Below the pieces are notes generated by a model, which saw nothing but the letters and a program-made list of their open reading frames with translations, was not told where the DNA came from and ran no database searches. From NCBI RefSeq assembly GCF_000222305.1, contig NC_015921.1:558001-622000 (forward strand): a stretch of DNA of 64,000 bases. The letters are read 5' to 3'. Made by a program: the position numbers and the translations under genes. Shown here one piece after another: positions 1 through 7,782 of the stretch (position 1 is its first letter; each line of letters opens with the position of its first letter). Source of the stretch: Borreliella bissettiae DN127. GTDB taxonomy: Bacteria > Spirochaetota > Spirochaetia > Borreliales > Borreliaceae.

Positions 1-265
1 TTTGAGGTATTAAATCATCTGGAGGTGCATCTCTTGTTGCTTTGTAGCTTGGATATTTTTGTTTTCTAAAGGTTGGCACCTCTGAGTCAAAGGTAATAAT
101 CAAATGTTCAGGGGTTTTTTCTTTTATTATAAAAAATAATGTTTTAAAAAAGCCAATAAATGCGTTTACATTTTCTCCTTGTGTGTTTAAAAGTGGATAA
201 TTTTTCATTACGTGATAATTTCTAAATATTATGTTTAGTGCGTCAATTAGGTAAAGTTCTTTCAT
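1..265 (-). CDS. polA: DNA polymerase I, N-terminal 5'-nuclease part (runs off the window)
   Basis: Reading the minus strand from the ATG at 265 gives an open frame of 88 codons to the window edge. It begins MKELYLIDALNIIFRNYHVM and contains IITFDSEVPTFRKQKYPSYK and ATRDAPPDDLIPQ. This is the N-terminal 5'-3' exonuclease (FEN-type) domain of bacterial DNA polymerase I: the first Asp (LIDA) and the FDS motif are metal ligands, and the FRKQKYPSYKATR stretch is the family's substrate-contact segment. The start overlaps the stop of the preceding gene as ATGA (262-265), so translation is probably coupled. Polymerase I fills gaps and removes RNA primers. The polymerase domain lies outside the window, so full length cannot be judged. 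Confidence 0.9.
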   Translation of the reverse strand, partial: MKELYLIDALNIIFRNYHVMKNYPLLNTQGENVNAFIGFFKTLFFIIKEKTPEHLIITFDSEVPTFRKQKYPSYKATRDAPPDDLIPQ

Positions 266-660
266 ATTTTAATATCTAACATTATGGGGAAATTGTTTGC
301 TGCAAGGTTTTGATGTTTTTTAATTTTTGGAATTTTTCTTTTTGTATTTGCAATTTGTTGTAAGATTTCACAACAAATTTGATATTTAATGTATATTTCT
401 TCTTTTAGTAGATTAATTTCTTTTATTAAGTATTCGAAATTATCCAATTTTTGGTTTTTAGATTTCAACCATGCATTTATTGTTTTATAATAATTTTTGA
501 TTGATTCTAAGATCAAATCTTTTTTAGGATTGGTTATATTTAATATTCTTATTTCTTCTCTTTGCAATTCATTGCTTTCTATTGTTAGTATTAATTTCAA
601 TTCTTTTAATTCTAATAACAAATTGCTAAAATATTTCTTTAAAATTTCATTAGCCGACAA
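262..660 (-). CDS. Small helical protein between fliS and polA, possible FlgN/FliT-like flagellar chaperone
   Basis: A 132-residue protein, almost entirely charged and helical, with no signal peptide or membrane segment. It starts at TTG 660 behind a weak GGA; the only nearby ATG is out of frame. The start overlaps the end of fliS by 11 bases and the stop overlaps the polA start, so it belongs to the cheY1-fliS transcription unit. I recognise no family with certainty. The pattern of leucines in an amphipathic N-terminal helix, an early Glu-rich segment (IESNELQREEIRIL) and a following NPKKDLILESIKNYYK segment recalls FlgN-type export chaperones, where the conserved part reads E..L...D...L..L...K. 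Its position after fliS supports a flagellar role. The function is inferred. Confidence 0.75.
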   Translation of the reverse strand: MSANEILKKYFSNLLLELKELKLILTIESNELQREEIRILNITNPKKDLILESIKNYYKTINAWLKSKNQKLDNFEYLIKEINLLKEEIYIKYQICCEILQQIANTKRKIPKIKKHQNLAANNFPIMLDIKI

Positions 661-1069
661 TATTGATTCCTAATTTGTTGTGAGTAACAGTATTTTCTTT
701 TTTTCTTAACTCTTTCCAGGTAAAGTTTAATATTTGCAATTGTTTTATAACATTGTCAATTTTATGTATTTCTTTTTTTAAAAGAACATTTTCTAGCTCT
801 TTATTTAGAAATAAATATATTGAGAGTAGGTTTGTAGAGATGTTTCCACCTTGTTCAAAATTTAAAGTTGACATTAATTCAGTAATGATTTCTTGTGCAT
901 GAAAGATTTTTTCATTGGCTTTAACTGCATTTTTCCAATTTCCATCTTTTATAAGCTCTTTTGCAACGTTTAAATCCTGTATTGCTTTCTCATAAAGCAT
1001 TATCAATATTGAGAGGGGATTTGATGTGTTTATTTGTGTTTGTTTATATATTTTTTCTTTTGCTATCAA
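650..1069 (-). CDS. fliS: Flagellar export chaperone FliS
   Basis: A 139-residue helical protein. FliS binds the C-terminus of flagellin in the cytoplasm and keeps it unpolymerised until export. Visible family features are the N-terminal NPLSILIMLYEKAIQDLNVA (FliS pattern: S...L...LYd.ai..l..A), the central K...I..A..II.EL...LNFEQGGNIS and the following NLLSIYLFLN. Length is typical (about 125-140). It starts at TTG 1069, five bases after GAGGA. It lies 8 bases downstream of cheY1 and overlaps the next gene, so cheY1, fliS, the 132-residue protein and polA look like one unit. The last 25 residues (TVTHNKLGINIVG end) extend slightly past the conserved core. Confidence 0.85.
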   Translation of the reverse strand: MIAKEKIYKQTQINTSNPLSILIMLYEKAIQDLNVAKELIKDGNWKNAVKANEKIFHAQEIITELMSTLNFEQGGNISTNLLSIYLFLNKELENVLLKKEIHKIDNVIKQLQILNFTWKELRKKENTVTHNKLGINIVG

Positions 1070-1077
1070 AATTTCCT

Positions 1078-1458
1078 CTAATCCAAAAGTTTAATTTGTT
1101 CTATTATTTGGTCTTTTTTAAAAGGTTTTGTAATATATCCTCTAGCCCCAAGAGATAAAGCTTTTTGTATTAATTCTTGCTTTCCAATAGCTGTAACCAT
1201 TAATATATTAACCTTTTTAAGCAATTTTTTATTAATTTCATACATTCTCTCAAGAGCTGTGATTCCATCCATTCCCATCATTGTTATATCGAGTGTTATT
1301 AAATCAATATTGCTTTGTTTTTCAAATTCTTTAACAGCCTGAATGCCATCTTCGGCTTCTAAAAATTCTTTAAATCCCAATTGACTTAAGATTTTTATTA
1401 GGTTTTTTCTCATAAAAAGCGAATCATCAGCTATTAAAGCTTTTTTGCTTTCTTCCAA
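1078..1458 (-). CDS. cheY1: CheY-like single-domain response regulator (CheY1)
   Basis: A 126-residue stand-alone receiver domain. All catalytic positions are present: the acidic pair D11-D12, phospho-acceptor D57 (LITLDITMMGMDG), T89 (MVTAIG) and K111 (ITKPF). No output domain is present, so it should act by protein-protein contact, as CheY does with the flagellar switch. Borrelia has three CheY proteins, and from memory this one is CheY1 (BB0551), not the main chemotaxis regulator CheY3. The start is TTG 1458, with AAGGAG seven bases upstream. It heads the cheY1-fliS-polA unit and is divergent from ligA. The 240 bases between them hold the ligA promoter. Confidence 0.9.
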   Translation of the reverse strand: MEESKKALIADDSLFMRKNLIKILSQLGFKEFLEAEDGIQAVKEFEKQSNIDLITLDITMMGMDGITALERMYEINKKLLKKVNILMVTAIGKQELIQKALSLGARGYITKPFKKDQIIEQIKLLD

Positions 1459-1661
1459 ACTAGCACTCCTTTTATCTATTTTAACATATTAAAATATAAT
1501 TCACATTTTTATAATATTGTCTTTTTGATTGATATTTTTCTTTAAAGATTATTTTAATTTGAACATAAGTAAAATAATATGTTAAGTAAAATAATATGTA
1601 TTTTGAGAGATATTTTATGGTTTGTATAGTAAGGTGGTCGGTTTTTGCTTATTAGAATTGT

Positions 1662-1691
1662 TTGATAAAATAATAAAGGATATGTTAAATT
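1662..1691 (+). promoter_or_regulatory. Candidate ligA promoter ending just before the start codon
   Basis: TTGATA at 1662-1667 is followed after 18 bases by TAAATT at 1686-1691, which carries an upstream TG (extended -10). Only seven bases separate the -10 box from the ligA ATG at 1699, so transcription would start at or beside the ATG. No SD precedes the ATG (the bases are TTTACCCT). A second -10-like TAAAAT lies at 1666-1671. Confidence 0.4.
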
Positions 1692-1698
1692 TTACCCT

Positions 1699-3681
1699 AT
1701 GAGCAGCAAAGTACAGCAAGAAATTGCAAACCTTAAGAAGTTGATTAGAAAGTGGGATAAAGAGTATTATGTTGACTCTTTGCCTAGTGTTGAAGATTTT
1801 GTGTATGATAAGCATATTTTAAGGCTTAAAGAGCTAGAAAGTAAGTACCCCGAATATAAGACCTTAGATTCTCCTACTCTTAAATTTGGCAGTGATCTTT
1901 TAAATGATTTTAAAGAGGTTGAACATTCTGCTCCTATATTAAGTCTTGATAAGGTTTATGATCTTAATTTGCTGAAATCATGGATAGATAAGATTGATTT
2001 TAATAATTTTTTTAATATTTCTGTTGAGCCAAAGATTGATGGATGTTCTATTGTTCTTTATTATAAAGATGGGATTCTTGAAAAAGCTCTTACCAGGGGT
2101 AATGGAAAATTTGGTAATGACGTTACTAAAAACATTAGAACTATTAGGTATATTCCTTTATTTCTTGATGAAAAGGTTGATTTAGTATTAAGGGGTGAGG
2201 TTTATATTACTAAAGAAAATTTTTTAGAAATAAATAAATTTTTAGAAAAGCCTTATACTAATTCTAGAAATTTGGCTTCGGGAATACTTAGAAGGGTTGA
2301 TAGTAGAGAAGTTGCTAATTTTCCTTTAAATATTTTCATTTATGATTTTTTAAATGCTGGATTGAAGTTTAAAACCAATGATTTAGCTACTGAAAGACTT
2401 AAGAAATTGGGGTTTAAAGTAAATCCTTTGATTAGGTTTTTTGATCAAAAAAGTTCAATTGGCGAAGTTTTAGATTATATAGCAGATATAGCAAAAAAAA
2501 GAGATTCTTTTGAATATGAAATAGATGGCGTTGTTCTTAAGGTTAGTGATTTTGCTTTAAGAGAAAGATTGGGGTATACTGCGCATCATCCTAAATGGGC
2601 AATGGCTTACAAATTTGAAGCGCTTTCTGGTGTTAGTAGGGTAAATAGCATTGTTGTTCAGGTTGGACGTAGTGGTAAAATTACTCCTGTTGCAAATATT
2701 GATAAAGTTTTTGTTTCGGGGGCTTTTATTACTAGCGCAACATTACATAATCAAGATTATATAACATCTATTGGTTTGAATGTTGGTGATGTTGTTAAAG
2801 TTTCAAGAAGAGGAGATGTAATTCCTGCTGTTGAAATGGTGATAAATAAATTTTCAACAGGATTTTTCAAAGTTCCTGATAATTGTCCATCTTGTAAAAC
2901 TGTTGTAGTAAAAGAGGGGGCACATTTTTTTTGTACAAATAATAATTGTCCCTCAGTAGCAGTCGAGAGAATAAAATATTTTTGTAGTAAAAATTGTATG
3001 GATATTGAGGGGTTTTCCGACAAGATAATTTCTTTTCTTTTTGAGAAAAAATTTATTTCTTCAGAAATTGATCTTTATACATTTGATTTTTATAAACTTC
3101 TTGAATTTAAAGGGTTTAAGGATAGAAAGATAAATAATTTGATAAATTCAATTGAATCTAGCAAAAAAAAGCCATTTAGCAAATTACTTCTTAGCATGGG
3201 AATTAAAGATTTAGGAGAAAACACAATAAGGTTGTTATTTCTTAATAATTTAAATTCGTTTTCAAAACTTTTTAAGCTTTGTCAAGATAAAGATTTTGCT
3301 TTTTCAACATTGTTGAAAATTAAAGGCATAGGGGAAAAAATTGCTTTAAATATTATTAGAGCTTTTAATGATTCGATAATGCTTAATAAGTTTAAATTTT
3401 TTGAAAACTTGAAATTTAAAATGGAAGAGTTTATTACGATTGATGATGAGAATAAGTTATTAGTTGGTAAAAAGTTTTGCATTACTGGAACTTTTAATGG
3501 TTATTCCAGGTCTATTGTTATTGACAAGTTAAAAAATAAAGGAGCAATTTTTAACACTTGCGTGACTAAGAGTTTAGATTTTCTTATTGTAGGAGAAAAA
3601 GCCGGATCGAAGCTTAAAAAAGCTTTGAGTTTAAATATAAAAATTATGTCTTTTAAAGACATAAAAAGTTATTTAGATTAA
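1699..3681 (+). CDS. ligA: NAD-dependent DNA ligase LigA
   Basis: A 660-residue enzyme that seals nicks in DNA during replication and repair, using NAD+. Domains in order: Ia at residues 1-65 (the KEYYVDS and VEDFVYD motifs bind NAD), the adenylation domain with catalytic lysine K112 in SVEPKIDGCS, an OB fold (YTAHHPKWAMAYKF, VQVGRSGKITPVA), a four-cysteine zinc finger (CPSC...C....C), helix-hairpin-helix repeats (LKIKGIGEKIA) and a C-terminal BRCT domain from about residue 590 (GKKFCITGTF). Length is normal for the family. The start ATG has no SD and lies seven bases after a -10-like box. A six-codon upstream ORF (1682-1702) overlaps the start as ATGA, and whether it is translated is unknown. 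Confidence 0.97.
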   Translation: MSSKVQQEIANLKKLIRKWDKEYYVDSLPSVEDFVYDKHILRLKELESKYPEYKTLDSPTLKFGSDLLNDFKEVEHSAPILSLDKVYDLNLLKSWIDKIDFNNFFNISVEPKIDGCSIVLYYKDGILEKALTRGNGKFGNDVTKNIRTIRYIPLFLDEKVDLVLRGEVYITKENFLEINKFLEKPYTNSRNLASGILRRVDSREVANFPLNIFIYDFLNAGLKFKTNDLATERLKKLGFKVNPLIRFFDQKSSIGEVLDYIADIAKKRDSFEYEIDGVVLKVSDFALRERLGYTAHHPKWAMAYKFEALSGVSRVNSIVVQVGRSGKITPVANIDKVFVSGAFITSATLHNQDYITSIGLNVGDVVKVSRRGDVIPAVEMVINKFSTGFFKVPDNCPSCKTVVVKEGAHFFCTNNNCPSVAVERIKYFCSKNCMDIEGFSDKIISFLFEKKFISSEIDLYTFDFYKLLEFKGFKDRKINNLINSIESSKKKPFSKLLLSMGIKDLGENTIRLLFLNNLNSFSKLFKLCQDKDFAFSTLLKIKGIGEKIALNIIRAFNDSIMLNKFKFFENLKFKMEEFITIDDENKLLVGKKFCITGTFNGYSRSIVIDKLKNKGAIFNTCVTKSLDFLIVGEKAGSKLKKALSLNIKIMSFKDIKSYLD

Positions 3682-3700
3682 TTGGATAAAGTGTTTGTTT

Positions 3701-5185
3701 TTATTTAATTATTTTTATTTGCTTAAATTCAGGCTTTAGATTTTTATACATAATTCCTAGTTCGTGGATATTTTTGACTTCTATTAAGTTTCTAAAAAAT
3801 TCTTCTTTATTTTTTAGAGCAGGGTTAATGAAATATTTTTCAAATTTATATTTTGAGATTATTTCATGATTTTTTAAAGCTTCATTTAAATTAGTAGTTG
3901 GATTTATTTCAATATAGTATGTGTTGTCTTTTTTAAATGCAAATTGATCTCCTTTTTCTTTAAATTTATAGTTATTAAGATATATGTCGGGGTAGATTTG
4001 AAAATCTGCTGTTTTGATCATAGTTGTTTTTGAGGTGCTTTTAGTATTTTCTTCTAGATCTTGGCTTTCATTTTTTTCTGTGGGCTTTAAATATTCCTTT
4101 TCTAATTTCTTATTTTCTTCTAAGTCATCATTTTTGTTTGTAATACTTGGAATGAAAGTTTCTTCGCTTAAAGGTTTTTGAAAAATTTCTTTTTTTTTAA
4201 AATTGTTTAATTCTTTTTGAAGTTTTAAAATAGTCTCTTCATTCTCTTTTATTTTATCTTCTAATTCTTTGAATTTGTGTTTATCAGTTCTTATTTTTTT
4301 TTGATTTTCTTTGTTTATTGCTTCATTTGCGCTGATTTTTCTTTTTAGATCATTGATTATTCTTCCTATTGAAGATAAGTTTTCCTCAATTTCTTCTAAG
4401 TTTTTATCTGAGTTATCTTTTTTTTTAAAATTTCTTAATTCTCTTTGTAAGTCCAAAATAGTATTTTCATTATCGTTGATTCTGTCTTCAAGTTCTTCGA
4501 TTTTTTTTTCATTAATAGCATAATATTTTTCGTTCTCATTAAGATTTTCTTTTAGATTGTTTATTATTCCTTCATTAGAAGGGTAATTGTCTTCATTTGC
4601 TTCTTCGATTTCATCATTATATTCATAATTTTCTTCAAAATCATCATCGGCTTCTTCTTCAATGTTTTCAATATTTATTTTTTCGTAATTTTCATTTTTT
4701 TTGGGTTTAGTGTTTTTGCTAAGGAGCTTTTTTATTTCTTCTATTTCGTTTTTTAATTTATTGGTTAAAATTTCATATTTTTTTGCCTTTTTTTCGATTG
4801 ATTCTATTTTTTCATTTTCCGATGCTTTTTGATTTTTGGTTTTTAAAAGCTTTTCTATATTTTTAATCTTATTTTCATAATTTTCAATTACAGATTTTAG
4901 ATCATTTTCGTCCATTCTTTTTTTGGGCAGGTTTTTATTTCTTATGTTTTCTGGCAATTTCAGATCTTTACCCTTTTTAGGGTCTTTATAAGAAACTATG
5001 TTTTTGTTTAAATGTTTTGAGGTATTTATTTGATCACTTTTGTTCTCAGCACTTTTAAATTCTTCACTTAAGTCTTCTAAGGGAATTTCAATGCTAGAGT
5101 AGCTTATTGTATTATTAGCTCCAAATAATGGTATACATAAAAGTATTAAAAAATATTTAAAGCTTCGATTTTTTGTTTTATTCAT
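3701..5185 (-). CDS. Exported coiled-coil protein with internal duplication, unknown function
   Basis: A 494-residue protein with a basic N-terminus and hydrophobic stretch (residues 11-22) ending in FGA, consistent with a cleaved signal peptide; no proper lipobox is seen. Residues about 95-335 are a very charged Lys/Glu/Asn-rich coiled coil. Inside it a 26-residue unit (ELEDRINDNENTILDLQREL, residues 231-256) recurs nearly unchanged at 307-332 (ELEDKIKENEETILKLQKEL). The last 100 residues look globular (YPDIYLNNYKFKEKGDQFAF, then YYIEINPTTN). It is probably periplasmic. The gene is convergent with ligA (19 bases apart) and has AAGGA before its ATG. From memory it is BB0553, a hypothetical protein. 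I do not recognise a functional family. Confidence 0.85.
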   Translation of the reverse strand: MNKTKNRSFKYFLILLCIPLFGANNTISYSSIEIPLEDLSEEFKSAENKSDQINTSKHLNKNIVSYKDPKKGKDLKLPENIRNKNLPKKRMDENDLKSVIENYENKIKNIEKLLKTKNQKASENEKIESIEKKAKKYEILTNKLKNEIEEIKKLLSKNTKPKKNENYEKINIENIEEEADDDFEENYEYNDEIEEANEDNYPSNEGIINNLKENLNENEKYYAINEKKIEELEDRINDNENTILDLQRELRNFKKKDNSDKNLEEIEENLSSIGRIINDLKRKISANEAINKENQKKIRTDKHKFKELEDKIKENEETILKLQKELNNFKKKEIFQKPLSEETFIPSITNKNDDLEENKKLEKEYLKPTEKNESQDLEENTKSTSKTTMIKTADFQIYPDIYLNNYKFKEKGDQFAFKKDNTYYIEINPTTNLNEALKNHEIISKYKFEKYFINPALKNKEEFFRNLIEVKNIHELGIMYKNLKPEFKQIKIIK

Positions 5186-5450
5186 AAGGTCCTTGTTTTT
5201 ATTTAGAAAACATCTATAATTTATAATGTTAGCATAATTTGTTTATATATCAAAAGTGATAAATAAACGCCGGAGCTATTTTTATTGACAAATAGTGCTG
5301 ATTTCAAATTAGGTTTAATTGAATTTTTTATTAAGTTGCTTTTAAGCTTGTTACATATGTTGGTAAGATCAGCTGTTTCTGAAATTTTATTTTTTAATCC
5401 TTTTTTATTTATGCAATGTTAGGTTTTTACTAATTTAATTTTTTTGTTTA

Positions 5451-7328
5451 GTGGGGTTTGCTAGTTTGACAAATGTGGATGTGCATGAATTTTGGGCTTT
5501 GCCAGTTTGCTGCAATGTTAAAGATTCTTTTATTGAAGATTTCAGTTTTGTAGATGAACATGTAAGTTCAATTTTTAGCATCAGTTATAAAGATAATATA
5601 ACTTTAAAGTTTAGAGATTTTGTTGATTCTAATGAATTTAATTTAAAGCTTTTTGATAATAAAATAAGCTTTAAGGGTCAAATTCCTTTGGTTTTATATT
5701 CATGCAATTTGGATTATTTGCTAAAAGCGGAAAAAAGTGTTCTTTTTAATCTAAGAGTTGGTGATGTGAGTAATAGTTATTCTTCTGGATTTACAAAGAA
5801 AGAATCTCAAACTTGCAATGTTTTGAATGCTTGTTATGAATTTAGTGATTACAATAGTGTTTCAGACGACTTTATTTTAGTTAAAATATTTTTTGATTCT
5901 GAAAATTTAATTATTGATGCTAATGTAGACAATATTTCTTTTTTAAAATTTTTTATTAGTGAAAATTTTGGCGTAAGTAAAGACAAAATAAAAATCAATT
6001 CTCTTAATAATTATTGGTCTAGCTCTATTTTTCCTATTTCTTTTAATGCAATTTTACAAGGCATTGTAATTTCAAAAAAGATTAATAAAAGGGTTAATGT
6101 TGTTTACTACAAAAGACATTTTGGAATTTTAGACAATTTAAATTTAACTTTTTCAGTTTCTAATTGTTTGTTGGCAGATAATAAGCTTTCAAAGATTGTT
6201 TTAGAAATTATAATAAATAGACCTTTAAATTTTTTATATAAATTTTATTTTAAATTTATTAATAATGTTTTCAAAAATTTGTTTTTTGATGGGTTTTTAG
6301 AAATTTTTTTTGTTGAGAATAAAAGTGATTTCATTTTTTTTTATGACAATCTTTTGGCATTTGAGACTTCTGTTTATAATTTTATTTATTCCAATTTTTA
6401 TAATCTTGCTTTGTCGATCTCTTGTGAACCAATAGGTTATTTGCTTACTCAGATTAAAGGTGATTATAGTAGTTTTTTTAAAATTTTTAAAAAACTAGAT
6501 ATAAAAAATTCTTTAATAAAGAAATCTTCTGTTTTAAGTGTTAATAAGGATTATAATATTTTTGATACTAGTCGAAGGGGAGTTGGTTTTGCTTATTTGA
6601 ATTCAAACACTTATTTTTTAAATGAAGATCAATATGTTGTTGCTTTCTTGTATAAAGATGAATTAAATGTGTTTTTGCCCTACAGCATTATTGACAACAA
6701 TTTAAGCAACTATTTGAAAAATAGTTTGGCTAAAACATTGGGCTTGACCTATAGCAGTATAAACTTTTTGATAGACGAGAGCGTATTAAATTCTGCTAAT
6801 TTTTATAATCTTCTTTTTAAAGATCCTTATTTGATTGAAAAAGCAATTTTAAGTATTAAAGACAATTTTTCTTCTTTAATGGATGCAGATTTTGCAAATG
6901 AATATCCTGTTATTGTTAAAGAAAAAATAGCTATTAGTGATATTAATGATTGTGTGCTTGGGTGTTCTGTTGAACTTAAATTTGAATTTTATTCTCTTAG
7001 TGCTGTTTTTAGTAATGCAACTTTTTTTGTAGAGCAAGGCAAATTTTCCAAGCTTAAGTTAAATAACAAAAGGATTCGTACAATATTTGGGTTAGCGGTT
7101 GATTATGTATTTTGTCGTGCTAATGTAAGTTGTGATATTAAAGATTGTTTAAGCTTAGAGTTTGTTGAAGATGGTGAGTTTGTTTTTTCTTTTAGAAGTG
7201 TTTTTATTGTTTCTGTTTCTGCAATTCGGACTGCTTTGATTCAAGTATTTGATTTTAATGCAAGCAGCACCCCTCTTGATTTTGAAGAAATTTTAAATAG
7301 TTGGAGCATAAAAATTGACATTAATTAA
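5451..7328 (+). CDS. Diverged molybdopterin-subunit-like protein (xanthine/CO dehydrogenase large-subunit relative)
   Basis: A 625-residue protein without signal peptide or membrane segments. I place it by faint pattern and by its two downstream neighbours, which are the other subunits of a molybdenum hydroxylase. Segments that fit the large subunit are ISFKGQIPLVLYSCNLDYLL (V.Y.GQPVALV.A.....A), a later IVISKKINKRVNVVYYKRHF (AALLA...GRPV....R.E) and the C-terminal VSVSAIRTALIQVFDFNASS with TPLDFEEIL (A..NA..DA......P.T.E.IL). The glycine-rich cofactor loop and the catalytic Glu of GVGEPP are not recognisable, and the protein is shorter than the usual 750-800 residues, so it may not bind molybdopterin. 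The start is uncertain: GTG 5451 has no SD; TTG 5466 has GTGGGG nine bases upstream. It overlaps the next gene by 14 bases. A weaker alternative is an unrelated Borrelia-specific protein. Confidence 0.75.
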   Translation: MGFASLTNVDVHEFWALPVCCNVKDSFIEDFSFVDEHVSSIFSISYKDNITLKFRDFVDSNEFNLKLFDNKISFKGQIPLVLYSCNLDYLLKAEKSVLFNLRVGDVSNSYSSGFTKKESQTCNVLNACYEFSDYNSVSDDFILVKIFFDSENLIIDANVDNISFLKFFISENFGVSKDKIKINSLNNYWSSSIFPISFNAILQGIVISKKINKRVNVVYYKRHFGILDNLNLTFSVSNCLLADNKLSKIVLEIIINRPLNFLYKFYFKFINNVFKNLFFDGFLEIFFVENKSDFIFFYDNLLAFETSVYNFIYSNFYNLALSISCEPIGYLLTQIKGDYSSFFKIFKKLDIKNSLIKKSSVLSVNKDYNIFDTSRRGVGFAYLNSNTYFLNEDQYVVAFLYKDELNVFLPYSIIDNNLSNYLKNSLAKTLGLTYSSINFLIDESVLNSANFYNLLFKDPYLIEKAILSIKDNFSSLMDADFANEYPVIVKEKIAISDINDCVLGCSVELKFEFYSLSAVFSNATFFVEQGKFSKLKLNNKRIRTIFGLAVDYVFCRANVSCDIKDCLSLEFVEDGEFVFSFRSVFIVSVSAIRTALIQVFDFNASSTPLDFEEILNSWSIKIDIN

Positions 7329-7782
7329 TTTCAATTTAAATGGAGAGAGCATTTCAAAAAAGATCAGTCTTTCTTTGGGGACTAGAAATCTTTTGGATTC
7401 TATTTTTTTTGCCAAGAGTGATAGTTTGGAATACATTGTTAATAACAGATTTTTTTTAATTTTATTGGATTTCAAACTTGTTTATTCAGATTTAATTCCT
7501 GCTTTTATTTTAAATGGTCGGAGTATAGTTACCCTTGAAGGACTTAAAAAAAAAAGTTTTTATAAGCATATGCAAAAGATTTTATTAGAAGACGATTTTA
7601 ATTTTTGTAGCAATTGTTTTGAATCTAATGTTTTGCTGTTTTATTATTTTTTAGAAAACGAGATTGTAAGCAAATCAGATATTTTAGGCTATAGAAATTC
7701 GTTAAAATGTAATTGTATGGATGTTAATACTTTTTTATCTCTTTATTTGAAAGCTGAAGAATTGTATAGAAAAAATGGCTAA
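7315..7782 (+). CDS. Diverged [2Fe-2S] subunit of a molybdenum hydroxylase, one cluster site kept
   Basis: A 155-residue protein that lines up along its whole length with the small iron-sulfur subunit of xanthine/CO dehydrogenases. It starts INFNLNGE (family: I.V.VNG), continues with IVTLEGL (family TVEGL), and has FNFCSNC (family LQCGFC) and LKCNCMD (family NLCRCTGY) followed by an A..Y helix. The four ligands of the second, helical-domain cluster are present as C98-x2-C101 and C132-x-C134. The four cysteines of the ferredoxin-like cluster, expected at about residues 40-60, are absent: that stretch is YIVNNRFFLILLDFKLVYSD. The start is TTG 7315 with GGAG eight bases upstream; the INFNLNGE match supports it. 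It overlaps both neighbours. From memory this is BB0555, annotated as hypothetical. Confidence 0.8.
   Translation: MTLINFNLNGESISKKISLSLGTRNLLDSIFFAKSDSLEYIVNNRFFLILLDFKLVYSDLIPAFILNGRSIVTLEGLKKKSFYKHMQKILLEDDFNFCSNCFESNVLLFYYFLENEIVSKSDILGYRNSLKCNCMDVNTFLSLYLKAEELYRKNG

Noticed and set aside
4311-4523. Plus-strand open frame inside the coiled-coil gene
   Set aside because: It is the complement of a Lys/Glu-rich coding region, which gives Phe/Ser-rich antisense frames. No SD or homology.
5285-5319. TTGACA at 5285-5290 as promoter of the molybdenum-hydroxylase-like operon
   Set aside because: There is no -10 box at 16-18 bases; the first TTTAAT is 23 bases away.
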